From positions 1 to 59,352 of the forward strand of contig JANXWZ010000131.1 of assembly GCA_025350865.1 (NCBI GenBank): a DNA stretch of 59,352 nucleotides, in the 5' to 3' direction. The stretch is from Rhodanobacteraceae bacterium. Its GTDB lineage: Bacteria; Acidobacteriota; Terriglobia; Terriglobales; Acidobacteriaceae. The notes beneath the pieces were generated by a model. That model saw nothing but the letters and a program-made list of their open reading frames with translations, did no database searches and had not been told where the DNA came from. Shown here piece after piece: positions 18,632-26,416 of the stretch (position 1 is its first letter; each line of letters starts with the position of its first letter). The translations under genes were made by a program, and so were the position numbers.

Positions 18632-18901
18632 ATGGCGAAGTCCGGTGTGTTGCAGGTCCGGCTGTCGAACGAAGCGCTGTCGTTTGTTCGTGGACTTGTG
18701 GAGCGCGGCGATGCGGCGTCGGAAGGCGACGCGGTACGCGAACTGATCGAACTCGAGGCCGCGGAGCAGCGGCGCTTCGTCCGGGAAGAAGTCATGATGG
18801 CCTACCAGGAATCGCTGGATGTGCCGGAGTCGGCAATTTCGATTGACGAAGTCTGGCGCAATCTAGGGCTTGCATCGCGGGACCATGCAAAGGCTGGTTG
18901 A
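18632..18901 (+). CDS. ParD-type antitoxin
   Basis: An 89-residue protein. The N-terminal VLQVRLSNEALSFVRGLVE is a ribbon-helix-helix type segment, then ERGDAASEGDAVRELIELE, matching the ParD/CC2985 antitoxin pattern. The acidic C-terminal tail (VPESAISIDEVWRNLGLASR) would bind the toxin. ATG 18632 has GGAGG six bases upstream; the frame is open from 18533, but that would overlap the dctA start. Such antitoxins neutralise the toxin and repress their own promoter. The toxin gene follows with a 4-base overlap. Confidence 0.8.
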   Translation: MAKSGVLQVRLSNEALSFVRGLVERGDAASEGDAVRELIELEAAEQRRFVREEVMMAYQESLDVPESAISIDEVWRNLGLASRDHAKAG

Positions 18902-19194
18902 GTGTGCGTGACGTAGTCCTTATGCCGCGAGCCGAGCGGCAGCTTCGAGCGCTCTATCGATATTTGGCGGGCCGGTTTTACCCTGAGAACGCTGCCAGAT
19001 TCCTTGCTCGGTTGCGTACTACCTGCGAATCGCTAGCCACCGGCTCGGAACGCGGTACGATGCAGCCTGAGCTTGGGCACGATGTTCGAGTGATGGGTTT
19101 CGAGCGACGCGTCAGCATCTATTTTCGCGTAACGGAAGACCGGGTCATCATTCTGGCGATTTCATTTCGCGGGCAGATTCCCGGCAAATTGTGA
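18898..19194 (+). CDS. ParE/RelE-superfamily toxin
   Basis: A 98-residue basic protein: MSVRDVVLMPRAERQLRALY, then RYLAGRFYPENAARFLARL, and a C-terminal RRVSIYFRVTEDRVIILAIS. This matches the ParE/RelE fold (helix hairpin, then beta-sheet ending with an Arg-rich strand). ParE toxins poison DNA gyrase; RelE types cut mRNA, and which applies is not certain, though a ParD partner favours ParE. The start is TTG at 18898 inside the antitoxin stop (TTGA), implying translational coupling. A GTG at 18904 is an alternative. Confidence 0.8.
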   Translation: MSVRDVVLMPRAERQLRALYRYLAGRFYPENAARFLARLRTTCESLATGSERGTMQPELGHDVRVMGFERRVSIYFRVTEDRVIILAISFRGQIPGKL

Positions 19195-19201
19195 CGGACT
19201 T

Positions 19202-21514
19202 TCACCGCACTACCATGACACGGGTTTCGTAGGGTTTCAGGTTGAGGGCGGGTGATGATGAGGTCACTGCGCCAGTCTCGGGGTTCCAGACTTCGATGCT
19301 GCGTGGTTTGGTCTTGAAGCGGATGGTGTGGGAAGTGGGGGCGGCGCTCTCGTTGAAGAAGAGGTAGACCTCGGCGTCGGCGAGCTTGCGATGGATCAGG
19401 CGGACAGCGGGATCCGGAGTGTCGAGGGTTGCGTCTTGCGGGGCGATGGTTTTCAGGGCGGTGAGGATCTCGGGCGCGACGGCCATAGGGGTGGGTGAAG
19501 CGGTGGGTGGTTGGGCTGGGGGTGTGGGTGTCTCGGGGAGAGTGACGGGGACGATGGTGGCCCAGGGGAAGTCGGCGGCGGTGGCGGGGCGGGCATCGAG
19601 GATGGTTTTGTTGGCGATGAGTTTAGGGGCGGAGCCGAGAAAAAGGACCTTGCCTCCGGCTCTGGCAAGGGTCTGGAGGCGGGTAAGTACAGGTTGGTCT
19701 AGAACGGAAGCGTCAGGGATGACGACAGTGCGGTAGGTGTTGCCAGAGTGGGCGATCAGCTTGTCGTTGTAGAAACGGCAGGTGGGACATCCCGTCGGGC
19801 GGGAGAGGAAGTCTTCGTCGACGATGTCGAAGTCGATCTGATGTTCAGAGAGGAGGCGTTCGGTGGAGACAAACTGGGTATCGGAGGCGGTGTCGCCCAG
19901 CCACATCGAAGCCGACGGGAGATACAGTGCGACGTTGGCGTCAGGTCGCCCGATGGACATCAGGTAGCTCATGCGGCGGACGTAGGCGAGGAGTGCGGGG
20001 TAGGCCGGGTCCTGCATGTACTTGGCTGGCCCGCCGCGGTTTGGGCTGCTGGTGGCGGGGTAATACATCGTTTCGATCAGGTTGATGCCGCGTACGAACT
20101 GCTCGTCGAGGATGTACTTGACCATGGGCAGGTCGGGCTCAGGACGGTAAGCGGCGAAGGACTCGGTCATCGCGCGGGGGCGACCGTAGAGGTGCGCGAC
20201 CGATGAGGCGAGGCGGGGGAAGTCGGAGATGGTGTCGATCCAGATCTGGTGCCAGATCGAGTCGATGCCGGGAACCTGGACGTACTGCATGTCGCGGAAG
20301 AAGCTGCCTTCGCTACGGACGAGCTGCATCTCCATCTCCTCGTGGTTCAGGTGGGTCTGGTATTCGAGGTGGTTGGCGGCGCACCAGTCGGCCTGCGGCT
20401 TGAAGAAGCCGTCGCGGAAGAGCTGCGAGAAGACGTCGTAATAATCGGCTTTGGCGCGACGGTTGGCTTCGGAAAGAAGTGCTGGAGCGGGGTCTTTCTG
20501 GCCCGCGATATGAGCGGGCGGAGTGAAGCTTGCGAGATAGGGTCGGATGTCGTAGCCCTTTAGCCTCTGAAAGGTGTCGAAGAATTTCGGTGTCCAGGGC
20601 AGCCCGGCGATGGAGTAGTCGGGCTCGTCGCCACGGAAGCCCATAATGGTCTTGCCAAACTCTTCGCCGACGGCCTTCTTGTACTGCTCGTGGGTGAACT
20701 CGAGATACTGCTTTGTGGCGGCAGGGTCGAGATAGTCTTCAAGCGATTGCGAACCATCTTTGACCCGCTTGGGGTTGGTATCCGAGCGGGTTGGCGACGT
20801 CATGAATTCGTGCGTGACGAGGTACACGGTTTGTGTGCCGGAGGGAGCATTCCAGTACTTATTGACAGTATCCACGGGCATCTGCCCGAATTCACCTTTG
20901 GCGTCAACGGCGGTAGCGGCGACGAAGTTGTCGGGGACCGGCCGATCAAGGTCGCTAGCTGGAAACCTGGTGAGAACCAGCGCCTGCATGCGAAGCTCGG
21001 GATGCTCCACAGTGAACTTGCCTCCCGCGAAGCCCGATGGGTAGCCAGCGTCGTCGACGATCCAGATACGCATGTTGCGCTGTTTGGCTTCAGCGACGAA
21101 TTGTTTGAAGAAAGTGAAGTATTCGGACGAGAGGTATTGAAAGCTCGCGCCGTAGCCGTATTGCACGGTGACGCCCTGGTAGCCGAGGGCGTGCATGGTA
21201 TCGAGGTCATGGCGAACGGTGTCGATGGTGACCGGGCCGTTGAGGCCGTAATACGGTTCGGGGCCGTACTCGGGTGGTGGCGACTGCCACGCCTTTTGGA
21301 CCTCGGCTGTAGTGGGGTTCTGGAGGTGCTGCCAGGGTTGCTGGGCCTGGATGGATGCGGCGAGCAGGAGAAGGCCCAGGGCTAAAGCCCCTTTTATCGT
21401 GGAGAGGGTATTCGTGGGGCTGAAGCCCCACGCTAATCCGAAAGGCAAAGGCAAAATACGGAGATTCCGGACTTTGTCCGGAATGACGGCTACGAGTTCT
21501 TGAATGGTGGCCAT
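19202..21514 (-). CDS. Exported GH106-like glycoside hydrolase
   Basis: A 770-residue enzyme resembling GH106 alpha-L-rhamnosidases and relatives. Shared features are YYGLNGPVTIDTVRHDLD, GYQGVTVQYGYG, the block IWIVDDAGYPSGFAGGKF, FRGDEPDYS and HLEYQTHLNHEEMEM. The C-terminal part holds a glutamine-amidotransferase-like and beta-sandwich region. The hydrophobic core ALALGLLLLAASIQAQ is the probable export signal. Residues 1-45 before it are encoded by two dispersed repeats (21463-21487 and 21376-21441), so the natural leader start has been displaced. ATG 21514 overlaps the TAA of the upstream relic (TAATG). The absence of a normal short n-region makes export uncertain. Confidence 0.7.
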   Translation of the reverse strand: MATIQELVAVIPDKVRNLRILPLPFGLAWGFSPTNTLSTIKGALALGLLLLAASIQAQQPWQHLQNPTTAEVQKAWQSPPPEYGPEPYYGLNGPVTIDTVRHDLDTMHALGYQGVTVQYGYGASFQYLSSEYFTFFKQFVAEAKQRNMRIWIVDDAGYPSGFAGGKFTVEHPELRMQALVLTRFPASDLDRPVPDNFVAATAVDAKGEFGQMPVDTVNKYWNAPSGTQTVYLVTHEFMTSPTRSDTNPKRVKDGSQSLEDYLDPAATKQYLEFTHEQYKKAVGEEFGKTIMGFRGDEPDYSIAGLPWTPKFFDTFQRLKGYDIRPYLASFTPPAHIAGQKDPAPALLSEANRRAKADYYDVFSQLFRDGFFKPQADWCAANHLEYQTHLNHEEMEMQLVRSEGSFFRDMQYVQVPGIDSIWHQIWIDTISDFPRLASSVAHLYGRPRAMTESFAAYRPEPDLPMVKYILDEQFVRGINLIETMYYPATSSPNRGGPAKYMQDPAYPALLAYVRRMSYLMSIGRPDANVALYLPSASMWLGDTASDTQFVSTERLLSEHQIDFDIVDEDFLSRPTGCPTCRFYNDKLIAHSGNTYRTVVIPDASVLDQPVLTRLQTLARAGGKVLFLGSAPKLIANKTILDARPATAADFPWATIVPVTLPETPTPPAQPPTASPTPMAVAPEILTALKTIAPQDATLDTPDPAVRLIHRKLADAEVYLFFNESAAPTSHTIRFKTKPRSIEVWNPETGAVTSSSPALNLKPYETRVMVVR
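21376..21441. repeat. Dispersed palindromic repeat, GGGGCTNAAGCCCC family, copy 2
   Basis: It matches 11502-11565: GGGCTAAAGCCCC, a spacer, then TTCGTGGGGCTGAAGCCCC and ACGCTAATCCGAA. Unlike the other copies it lies inside an open reading frame, in the 5' end of the GH106-like gene. Confidence 0.85.
21463..21487. repeat. Dispersed palindrome GATTCCGG...CCGGAATGAC, copy 1
   Basis: The palindrome ATTCCGGACTTTGTCCGGAAT is followed by GAC. A related element, ATTCTGGCTTCGCCAGAAT followed by GAC, lies at 41520-41542. This copy is inside the 5' end of the GH106-like gene. Confidence 0.7.
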
Positions 21515-21977
21515 TAGAAGGTTCCTACCTTGACGTGGAGGAGCGAGCCCTTGCCTCCGAAGTTGAGGCCGTTGTCGGTTTCGTCGCCGTTCCACAGGCG
21601 GGTTGGGACCCAGGTTTCGCCGTCATAGCGGCCCGCTTCGACTTTGAGCATCTGCATTTGTTTGCTGGAGTGGACGGTGGGCAGGAACTGGACGCGGCAA
21701 TCGATTCCGGCGACCAGAAATTCCGTGTTGGAGAGTTGCGCTACGAGGACGCGGCCTTCTTTGAGATGGGTGGTGTCGCTGGTGCTGGAGACGGGGCCGG
21801 GCGGCGGGTCGTAGGCCGGTGGGTAGGAGACGGGGATGCGGGTGTTGTCGTAATCGAGTTCGCGCTGGGCGGTGCCGTTGTCTTCGACTGCGGTCTTGAC
21901 CTTACCGGCGAAGGCGAGCGCCGCCAGCGGGTTGACGCGAGATCAAGAACCGCAAGGGCGAGAGTGTGTTTACGCAC
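21514..21977 (-). pseudogene. Relic of an exported GH35-like/DUF5597 beta-galactosidase, internally deleted
   Basis: A GTG at 21977, six bases after GGAGGA, starts MRKHTLALAVL, the beginning of a signal peptide. The frame then turns into nonsense. In a second frame, open from 21942 to the TAA at 21514, a C-terminal domain is readable: LVAQLSNTEFLVAGIDC, then LKVEAGRYDGETWVPTRLWN, GDETDNGLNF and LLHVKVGTF. This pattern (NEFLVAG..., EEGxYxxGxWVPxRxxNGDET) fits the DUF5597 C-terminal domain of GH35-like beta-galactosidases. A secretion start joined out of frame to the last ~110 residues implies a large internal deletion near 21940. The stop overlaps the next gene's ATG, suggesting a former operon. 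Confidence 0.55.
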
Positions 21978-22452
21978 CAAAAATCCTCCAGGGAAACCGC
22001 AGGGTGACTATATAGCGCGGAGGGTTGATTTGGGAATAGTTTGCCTAATGAATCGCAGCGGAGCGACCAACTGAGACAAGAGACGTAGAGCGAGTCCCAA
22101 GTTTGTTCGCGATTGAAGGCCGGGAAGTTGTAGTCGGCTGCCGGTGAAGTTGTAGACGAAGCCGCGATCAAGTTGCAGTGGGAGGCCGACTAACGTTACA
22201 GGGGTATTCCACTGCTGCGCGATGCGACCGTGATCTGGCTCGGGCTATCTTTCATCAGGTCCTGCTATTCGGGACCCAAGTAGAAATCTCTGATGTCTGT
22301 CTTCCGACAGCCTCCGAGGAGCCAGATCTAATTGATCGCGTGAATCAGGCGACTGGAAGTCCCTCGAAGGAACCACAGGGGATATTTCCAATGATGGGTC
22401 GGAGTTGTAGTTGCTTTGATTGCAGTCTTTTTACTCCTGAGGGAGCTTGCCC
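21978..22452. other. Non-coding spacer upstream of the GH5 cellulase
   Basis: About 470 bases with no convincing gene. It holds a direct repeat GAAGTTGTAG (around 22130 and 22146), the palindrome TAACGTTA at 22191-22198, and GAGGGAG before the cellulase ATG. No riboswitch consensus was recognised. The left half would be the leader of the deleted minus-strand gene. Confidence 0.45.
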
Positions 22453-25400
22453 ATGATCGTACAGAGCCGTATCCGCCATTCCGTCTTTCAAGTTGTTCGT
22501 GTCCTTGCTGCCTTGGTTCTCGGCCTCGGGACAGCTTCCACAGCCAACGCTCAGGGAGTGGGCTACTGGCACACCAGCGGCGCCCAGATCGTTGACTCGA
22601 ACAACCAGCCCGTGCGCATCGCCGGGATCAACTGGTACGGGTTTGAGACGACCGATCTTGTAGCCCACGGACTGTCCAGCCAGGACTACAAAGCCATCCT
22701 CCAGACGATCCAGAAGCAGGGTTACAACACCGTGCGCATCCCGTTCTCGAACGAGATGGTTGAGAATCCGGGGACCAAGCTCAACATCACCTACTGGGCC
22801 AACTTCGGGCCGGCGAATACGGACCTGCAGGGCCTCAATTCGCTCGAAGTACTGGACCACATCATCACCTACGCCGGTAAGGTCGGGTTGAAAGTGATCC
22901 TGGACAACCATCGGTCGGAAGCGGGCAACAGTGCGGAGGCGAACGGCCTCTGGTACACCGGCCAGTATCCGGAACAGAACTGGATCAACGACTGGCAGAT
23001 GCTGGCGAAGCGTTACGCGGGGGATCCGACTGTGATCGGCATGGACCTGCGCAATGAGCCGCACAATGCATACTCCGGCGGCGCTTGCTGGGATTGTGGC
23101 GGCGCGAATGACTGGCATCTGGCGGCTCAGCGTGGTGGCGACGCGGTGCTGGCAGTGAATGCAAACCTGCTGATCTTCGTAGAAGGCACGGACGCCTACA
23201 ACAACGACTATTACTGGTGGGGCGGTGACCTGGAGGGCGTGGCGAAGTCGCCGGTGAAGCTCTCGGTGCGGAACCAGCTTGTCTATTCGGCGCACGACTA
23301 TGGTCCGAACGAGTACGGGCAATCCTGGTTCGACGGCAGCACAACGCCGTCGAGTCTCGCAGATGTATGGACCAAACACTGGGCTTATATCAGCCAGCAG
23401 GGCACTGCCCCGGTGTGGCTTGGGGAGTTTGGGACGGGAAACTCGGATACGGATGCGCAGGGTTCGAACGCCGGCAGCCAGGGCCAGTGGTTTCAGAGTC
23501 TGACGACCTTCTTAAAGACAAATCCGGCCGTGAGTTGGACGTATTGGGCGCTGAACGGCGAAGACTCCTATGGGCTGCTGGATTACAACTACGATCCAAC
23601 TCCTGTCAGTTCGCTGAAACAATCGACGCTGGCCAGCATCCAGTTCCCGCTCAACCTGACGTCCTCCGGCGGCGTAACGGCACCTTCCGCGCCTTCGCAG
23701 TTAGCTGCTGCAGCGGTATCTGCCAGCCAGGTCAATCTCGCGTGGTCGCCAAGCACTCCCAGCGGCGTCACCTACACGATCTTTTTCGGCACCAGCGCAG
23801 GCAGCATCGGCACGGTGCTCGCAAGTGGTGTGTCGACTCCGAGCTACCAGGCGACTGGGTTGAACGCATCCACTTCCTACTACTTCGCGGTGGAGGCCGT
23901 ATCAGCCACCGGCAATTCCGCGCTCTCGAATACCGCCAGCGCAACCACGCAGGCTCCGCCGACGACCGCCGCACCCGGCACTCCGTCGGCCGTCGCTGTC
24001 TCGCCATCCCAGATCAATCTCTCGTGGCTGGTGAACGCGGGTGGACAGACATTTACGGTCTACAGCGGGACTTCGGCTGCGTCGGTGACGAACCTGGTCG
24101 CTACCAATGTCCACGGAACGGGCTATACGGTGCCTGGACTGTCCGCCAACACGACCTACTACTTCACCATCGTTGGCATCACGGCGACGGCGACCTCCGC
24201 TCCATCGGGTGTGGGTAGCGCGACGACGTTGGCACCACCTCCGCCATCGGCTCCTTCCGGACTCGCTGCGGCTGCGGTGTCTGCCTCGCAGATCAACCTG
24301 AGCTGGACTGCGAGCAGCACGGCGGGCGTAACCTACACGGTCTACAGCGGCAGCACGGTGGTCGCGAGCGGATTGACGGGGACCAGCTACTCGGCGGCCG
24401 GCCTGACGGCGAACACAGCATACAGCTTCACGGTGGTGGCGGTGCTGGGTGGAACGCCTTCTACGGCATCCAACACGGCAAGCGCAACCACGAAAGCTCC
24501 GGTACCGCCCGCGGCTCCCACATCGCTGACCGCAACGACCATCTCGTCGTCGCAGATCAACCTTGGCTGGACGGCGAGCACTTCATCAGGTGTTACTTAC
24601 ACGGTGTACAGCGGCAGCACCGCGGTCGTTAGTGGATTGGTGGGAACGAGCTACTCGGCGACCGGTCTGACGTCGAGCACCGCGTACAGCTACACAGTGG
24701 TGGCGGTCTCATCGACCGGCACGTCAACGGCTTCGAACCTGGCGACAGCCACGACGCAGGCAGCATCGGTCGCTCCGGCGGCTCCGTTCGGACTCGCGGC
24801 AAGTCCGGGTTCGGCGTCACAGGTGAACCTCAATTGGCAGCCGAGTACTACTTCCGGCGTGACCTACAACGTCTACATCGGGACCGTTTCCGGCGCGGCC
24901 ACAACGTTGGCGGCCACCGGTGTTCCGTCGCAGAACTACGCCGTGACCGGCCTGCTCGACTGCACCGCCTACTTCTTCACGGTCAAGGCGATATCAAGCG
25001 GCGGCGCACTGTCTGCTGCCTCCAATCAGGCGACGGCAACGACGCAAACTCTGCCTTCCATCCCTCCGACTGGACTCGCGGCGACGGCGGTGTCGACAAC
25101 GCAGATTGGGTTGACCTGGAACGCTGTGCCTAACACCGGCGCGACCTACGCGGTGTATGCAGGGACAAGCTCTGGCGCAACCAACACGCTGCTGGCAACA
25201 GGAATTGCGGGGACGAGCTACCAGGCGACCGGGCTGTCGGCCTCCACCACCTACTATTTCGTGGTGCGGTCGATCTCGGGTGGCGGGACTTCATCTCCCT
25301 CCAGCCAGGCTAGTGCCACTACCTTGAGCGCGGGAATCGGTGGCCCGGTGACTCCGCCAACCACGACTGTTCCATCGGCTCCGAGCGGTCTGGTGGCAAC

Positions 25401-26232
25401 GTCGTCATCTTCGACGCAGATCAACCTGATATGGTCAGCGAGCGCGACCGCTGGGGTTACCTACACAGTGTTCAACGGACCCTCGCCGATTGCGAGCGGG
25501 CTGGCGTCGATGAGTTACGCGGTGACCGGTCTGACAGCGAGCACGGCGTACACCTTCACGGTTGCGGCTGTGAACTCAGCGGGAACGGCGGCTTCGAGCC
25601 CGGTGACTGCGAGCACCACGGCAGCTCCGGCACCATCGGCTCCGACGGCGCTGACGGCGACGGCGACCTCGTCTTCGCAGATCAACCTTAGCTGGGCGGC
25701 GAGCTCTACCTCAGGCGTGTCCTACACGCTGCTGAGCGGGACGTCGGCTGGCACGGAAGCCACCGTGGTGGCGAGCGGCGTAACCGGCACGAGCTTTACC
25801 GCAAGCGGACTTACGGCGAGCACGGCGTATTACTTCATGGTCAAGGCGGTTTCGGGCGCTGCGTCATCCACGGCTTCCAATGAGGCCAGCGCCACCACGC
25901 AGGCAGCAGCTCCGGGTGGATGCCACGTGACTTACGTGAACCAGAACGACTGGAACGCGGGCTTCACGGGGAACCTTTCGATCACGAATAACGGATCAAC
26001 CGCGTGGAGCAACTGGACCGTCACCTGGACGTACGGCGGAAACCAGCAGATCTACACCTCGTGGAACGGCAACTACACGCAGAGCGGGCAGCAGGTGTCG
26101 ATTGCGAACGCCGCGTGGAACGGCAGCGTAGCGGCTGGCGGGACGGTCTCGGGGATTGGCTGGAACGCGAACTACAGCGGCACGAACACCAACCCGGCGA
26201 CCTTCTCCGTCAACGGGGTCCAGTGCCACTAG
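22453..26232 (+). CDS. Secreted GH5 cellulase with eight FN3 domains and CBM2
   Basis: A 1259-residue modular enzyme. Signal peptide (core VVRVLAALVLGLGTAS, cleavage near NAQG), then a GH5 catalytic domain to about residue 398: AGINWYGFE, RIPFSNEM, DNHRSE, the acid/base Glu in DLRNEPHN (near 202), SAHDYGPNEYG and the nucleophile Glu in VWLGEFGTGN (near 325). Eight consecutive fibronectin type III repeats (about 405-1150) each carry SQINLSW- and AYxFTVxAV-like strands. The last ~105 residues form a family 2 cellulose-binding module bounded by Cys (GGCHVTY and VQCH) with Trp in NDWNAGF, TVTWTYGG and AAWNG. It should act outside the cell on beta-1,4-glucan. Confidence 0.92.
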   Translation: MIVQSRIRHSVFQVVRVLAALVLGLGTASTANAQGVGYWHTSGAQIVDSNNQPVRIAGINWYGFETTDLVAHGLSSQDYKAILQTIQKQGYNTVRIPFSNEMVENPGTKLNITYWANFGPANTDLQGLNSLEVLDHIITYAGKVGLKVILDNHRSEAGNSAEANGLWYTGQYPEQNWINDWQMLAKRYAGDPTVIGMDLRNEPHNAYSGGACWDCGGANDWHLAAQRGGDAVLAVNANLLIFVEGTDAYNNDYYWWGGDLEGVAKSPVKLSVRNQLVYSAHDYGPNEYGQSWFDGSTTPSSLADVWTKHWAYISQQGTAPVWLGEFGTGNSDTDAQGSNAGSQGQWFQSLTTFLKTNPAVSWTYWALNGEDSYGLLDYNYDPTPVSSLKQSTLASIQFPLNLTSSGGVTAPSAPSQLAAAAVSASQVNLAWSPSTPSGVTYTIFFGTSAGSIGTVLASGVSTPSYQATGLNASTSYYFAVEAVSATGNSALSNTASATTQAPPTTAAPGTPSAVAVSPSQINLSWLVNAGGQTFTVYSGTSAASVTNLVATNVHGTGYTVPGLSANTTYYFTIVGITATATSAPSGVGSATTLAPPPPSAPSGLAAAAVSASQINLSWTASSTAGVTYTVYSGSTVVASGLTGTSYSAAGLTANTAYSFTVVAVLGGTPSTASNTASATTKAPVPPAAPTSLTATTISSSQINLGWTASTSSGVTYTVYSGSTAVVSGLVGTSYSATGLTSSTAYSYTVVAVSSTGTSTASNLATATTQAASVAPAAPFGLAASPGSASQVNLNWQPSTTSGVTYNVYIGTVSGAATTLAATGVPSQNYAVTGLLDCTAYFFTVKAISSGGALSAASNQATATTQTLPSIPPTGLAATAVSTTQIGLTWNAVPNTGATYAVYAGTSSGATNTLLATGIAGTSYQATGLSASTTYYFVVRSISGGGTSSPSSQASATTLSAGIGGPVTPPTTTVPSAPSGLVATSSSSTQINLIWSASATAGVTYTVFNGPSPIASGLASMSYAVTGLTASTAYTFTVAAVNSAGTAASSPVTASTTAAPAPSAPTALTATATSSSQINLSWAASSTSGVSYTLLSGTSAGTEATVVASGVTGTSFTASGLTASTAYYFMVKAVSGAASSTASNEASATTQAAAPGGCHVTYVNQNDWNAGFTGNLSITNNGSTAWSNWTVTWTYGGNQQIYTSWNGNYTQSGQQVSIANAAWNGSVAAGGTVSGIGWNANYSGTNTNPATFSVNGVQCH

Positions 26233-26266
26233 ACATGACTCCCTGAAAAGCGCTGCAAATCTGTTA

Positions 26267-26298
26267 CGAATGCCCGGGCCAACCAGCCCGGGCATTCG
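26267..26298. terminator. GC-rich hairpin after the cellulase gene
   Basis: A 13-bp perfect stem, CGAATGCCCGGGC (26267-26279) with GCCCGGGCATTCG (26286-26298), lies 35 bases past the stop. There is no T-tract, so strength as an intrinsic terminator is uncertain. Confidence 0.65.
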
Positions 26299-26416
26299 CT
26301 CGTGCGGCGATCTGTGCGGCCATCATTGACCCCTCTTCGAGTGCGTGGTGTAATGGGCGCCTTCGAGATTGCAACGCAAGCATTGCACTCTAAATCACAA
26401 TTCAGGAGATTCGTTC

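Noticed and set aside
21978..22452. A riboswitch (for example cyclic di-GMP type) upstream of the GH5 cellulase
   Set aside because: The spacing and conserved bases of known classes could not be matched by eye; only a small palindrome and short direct repeats are present.
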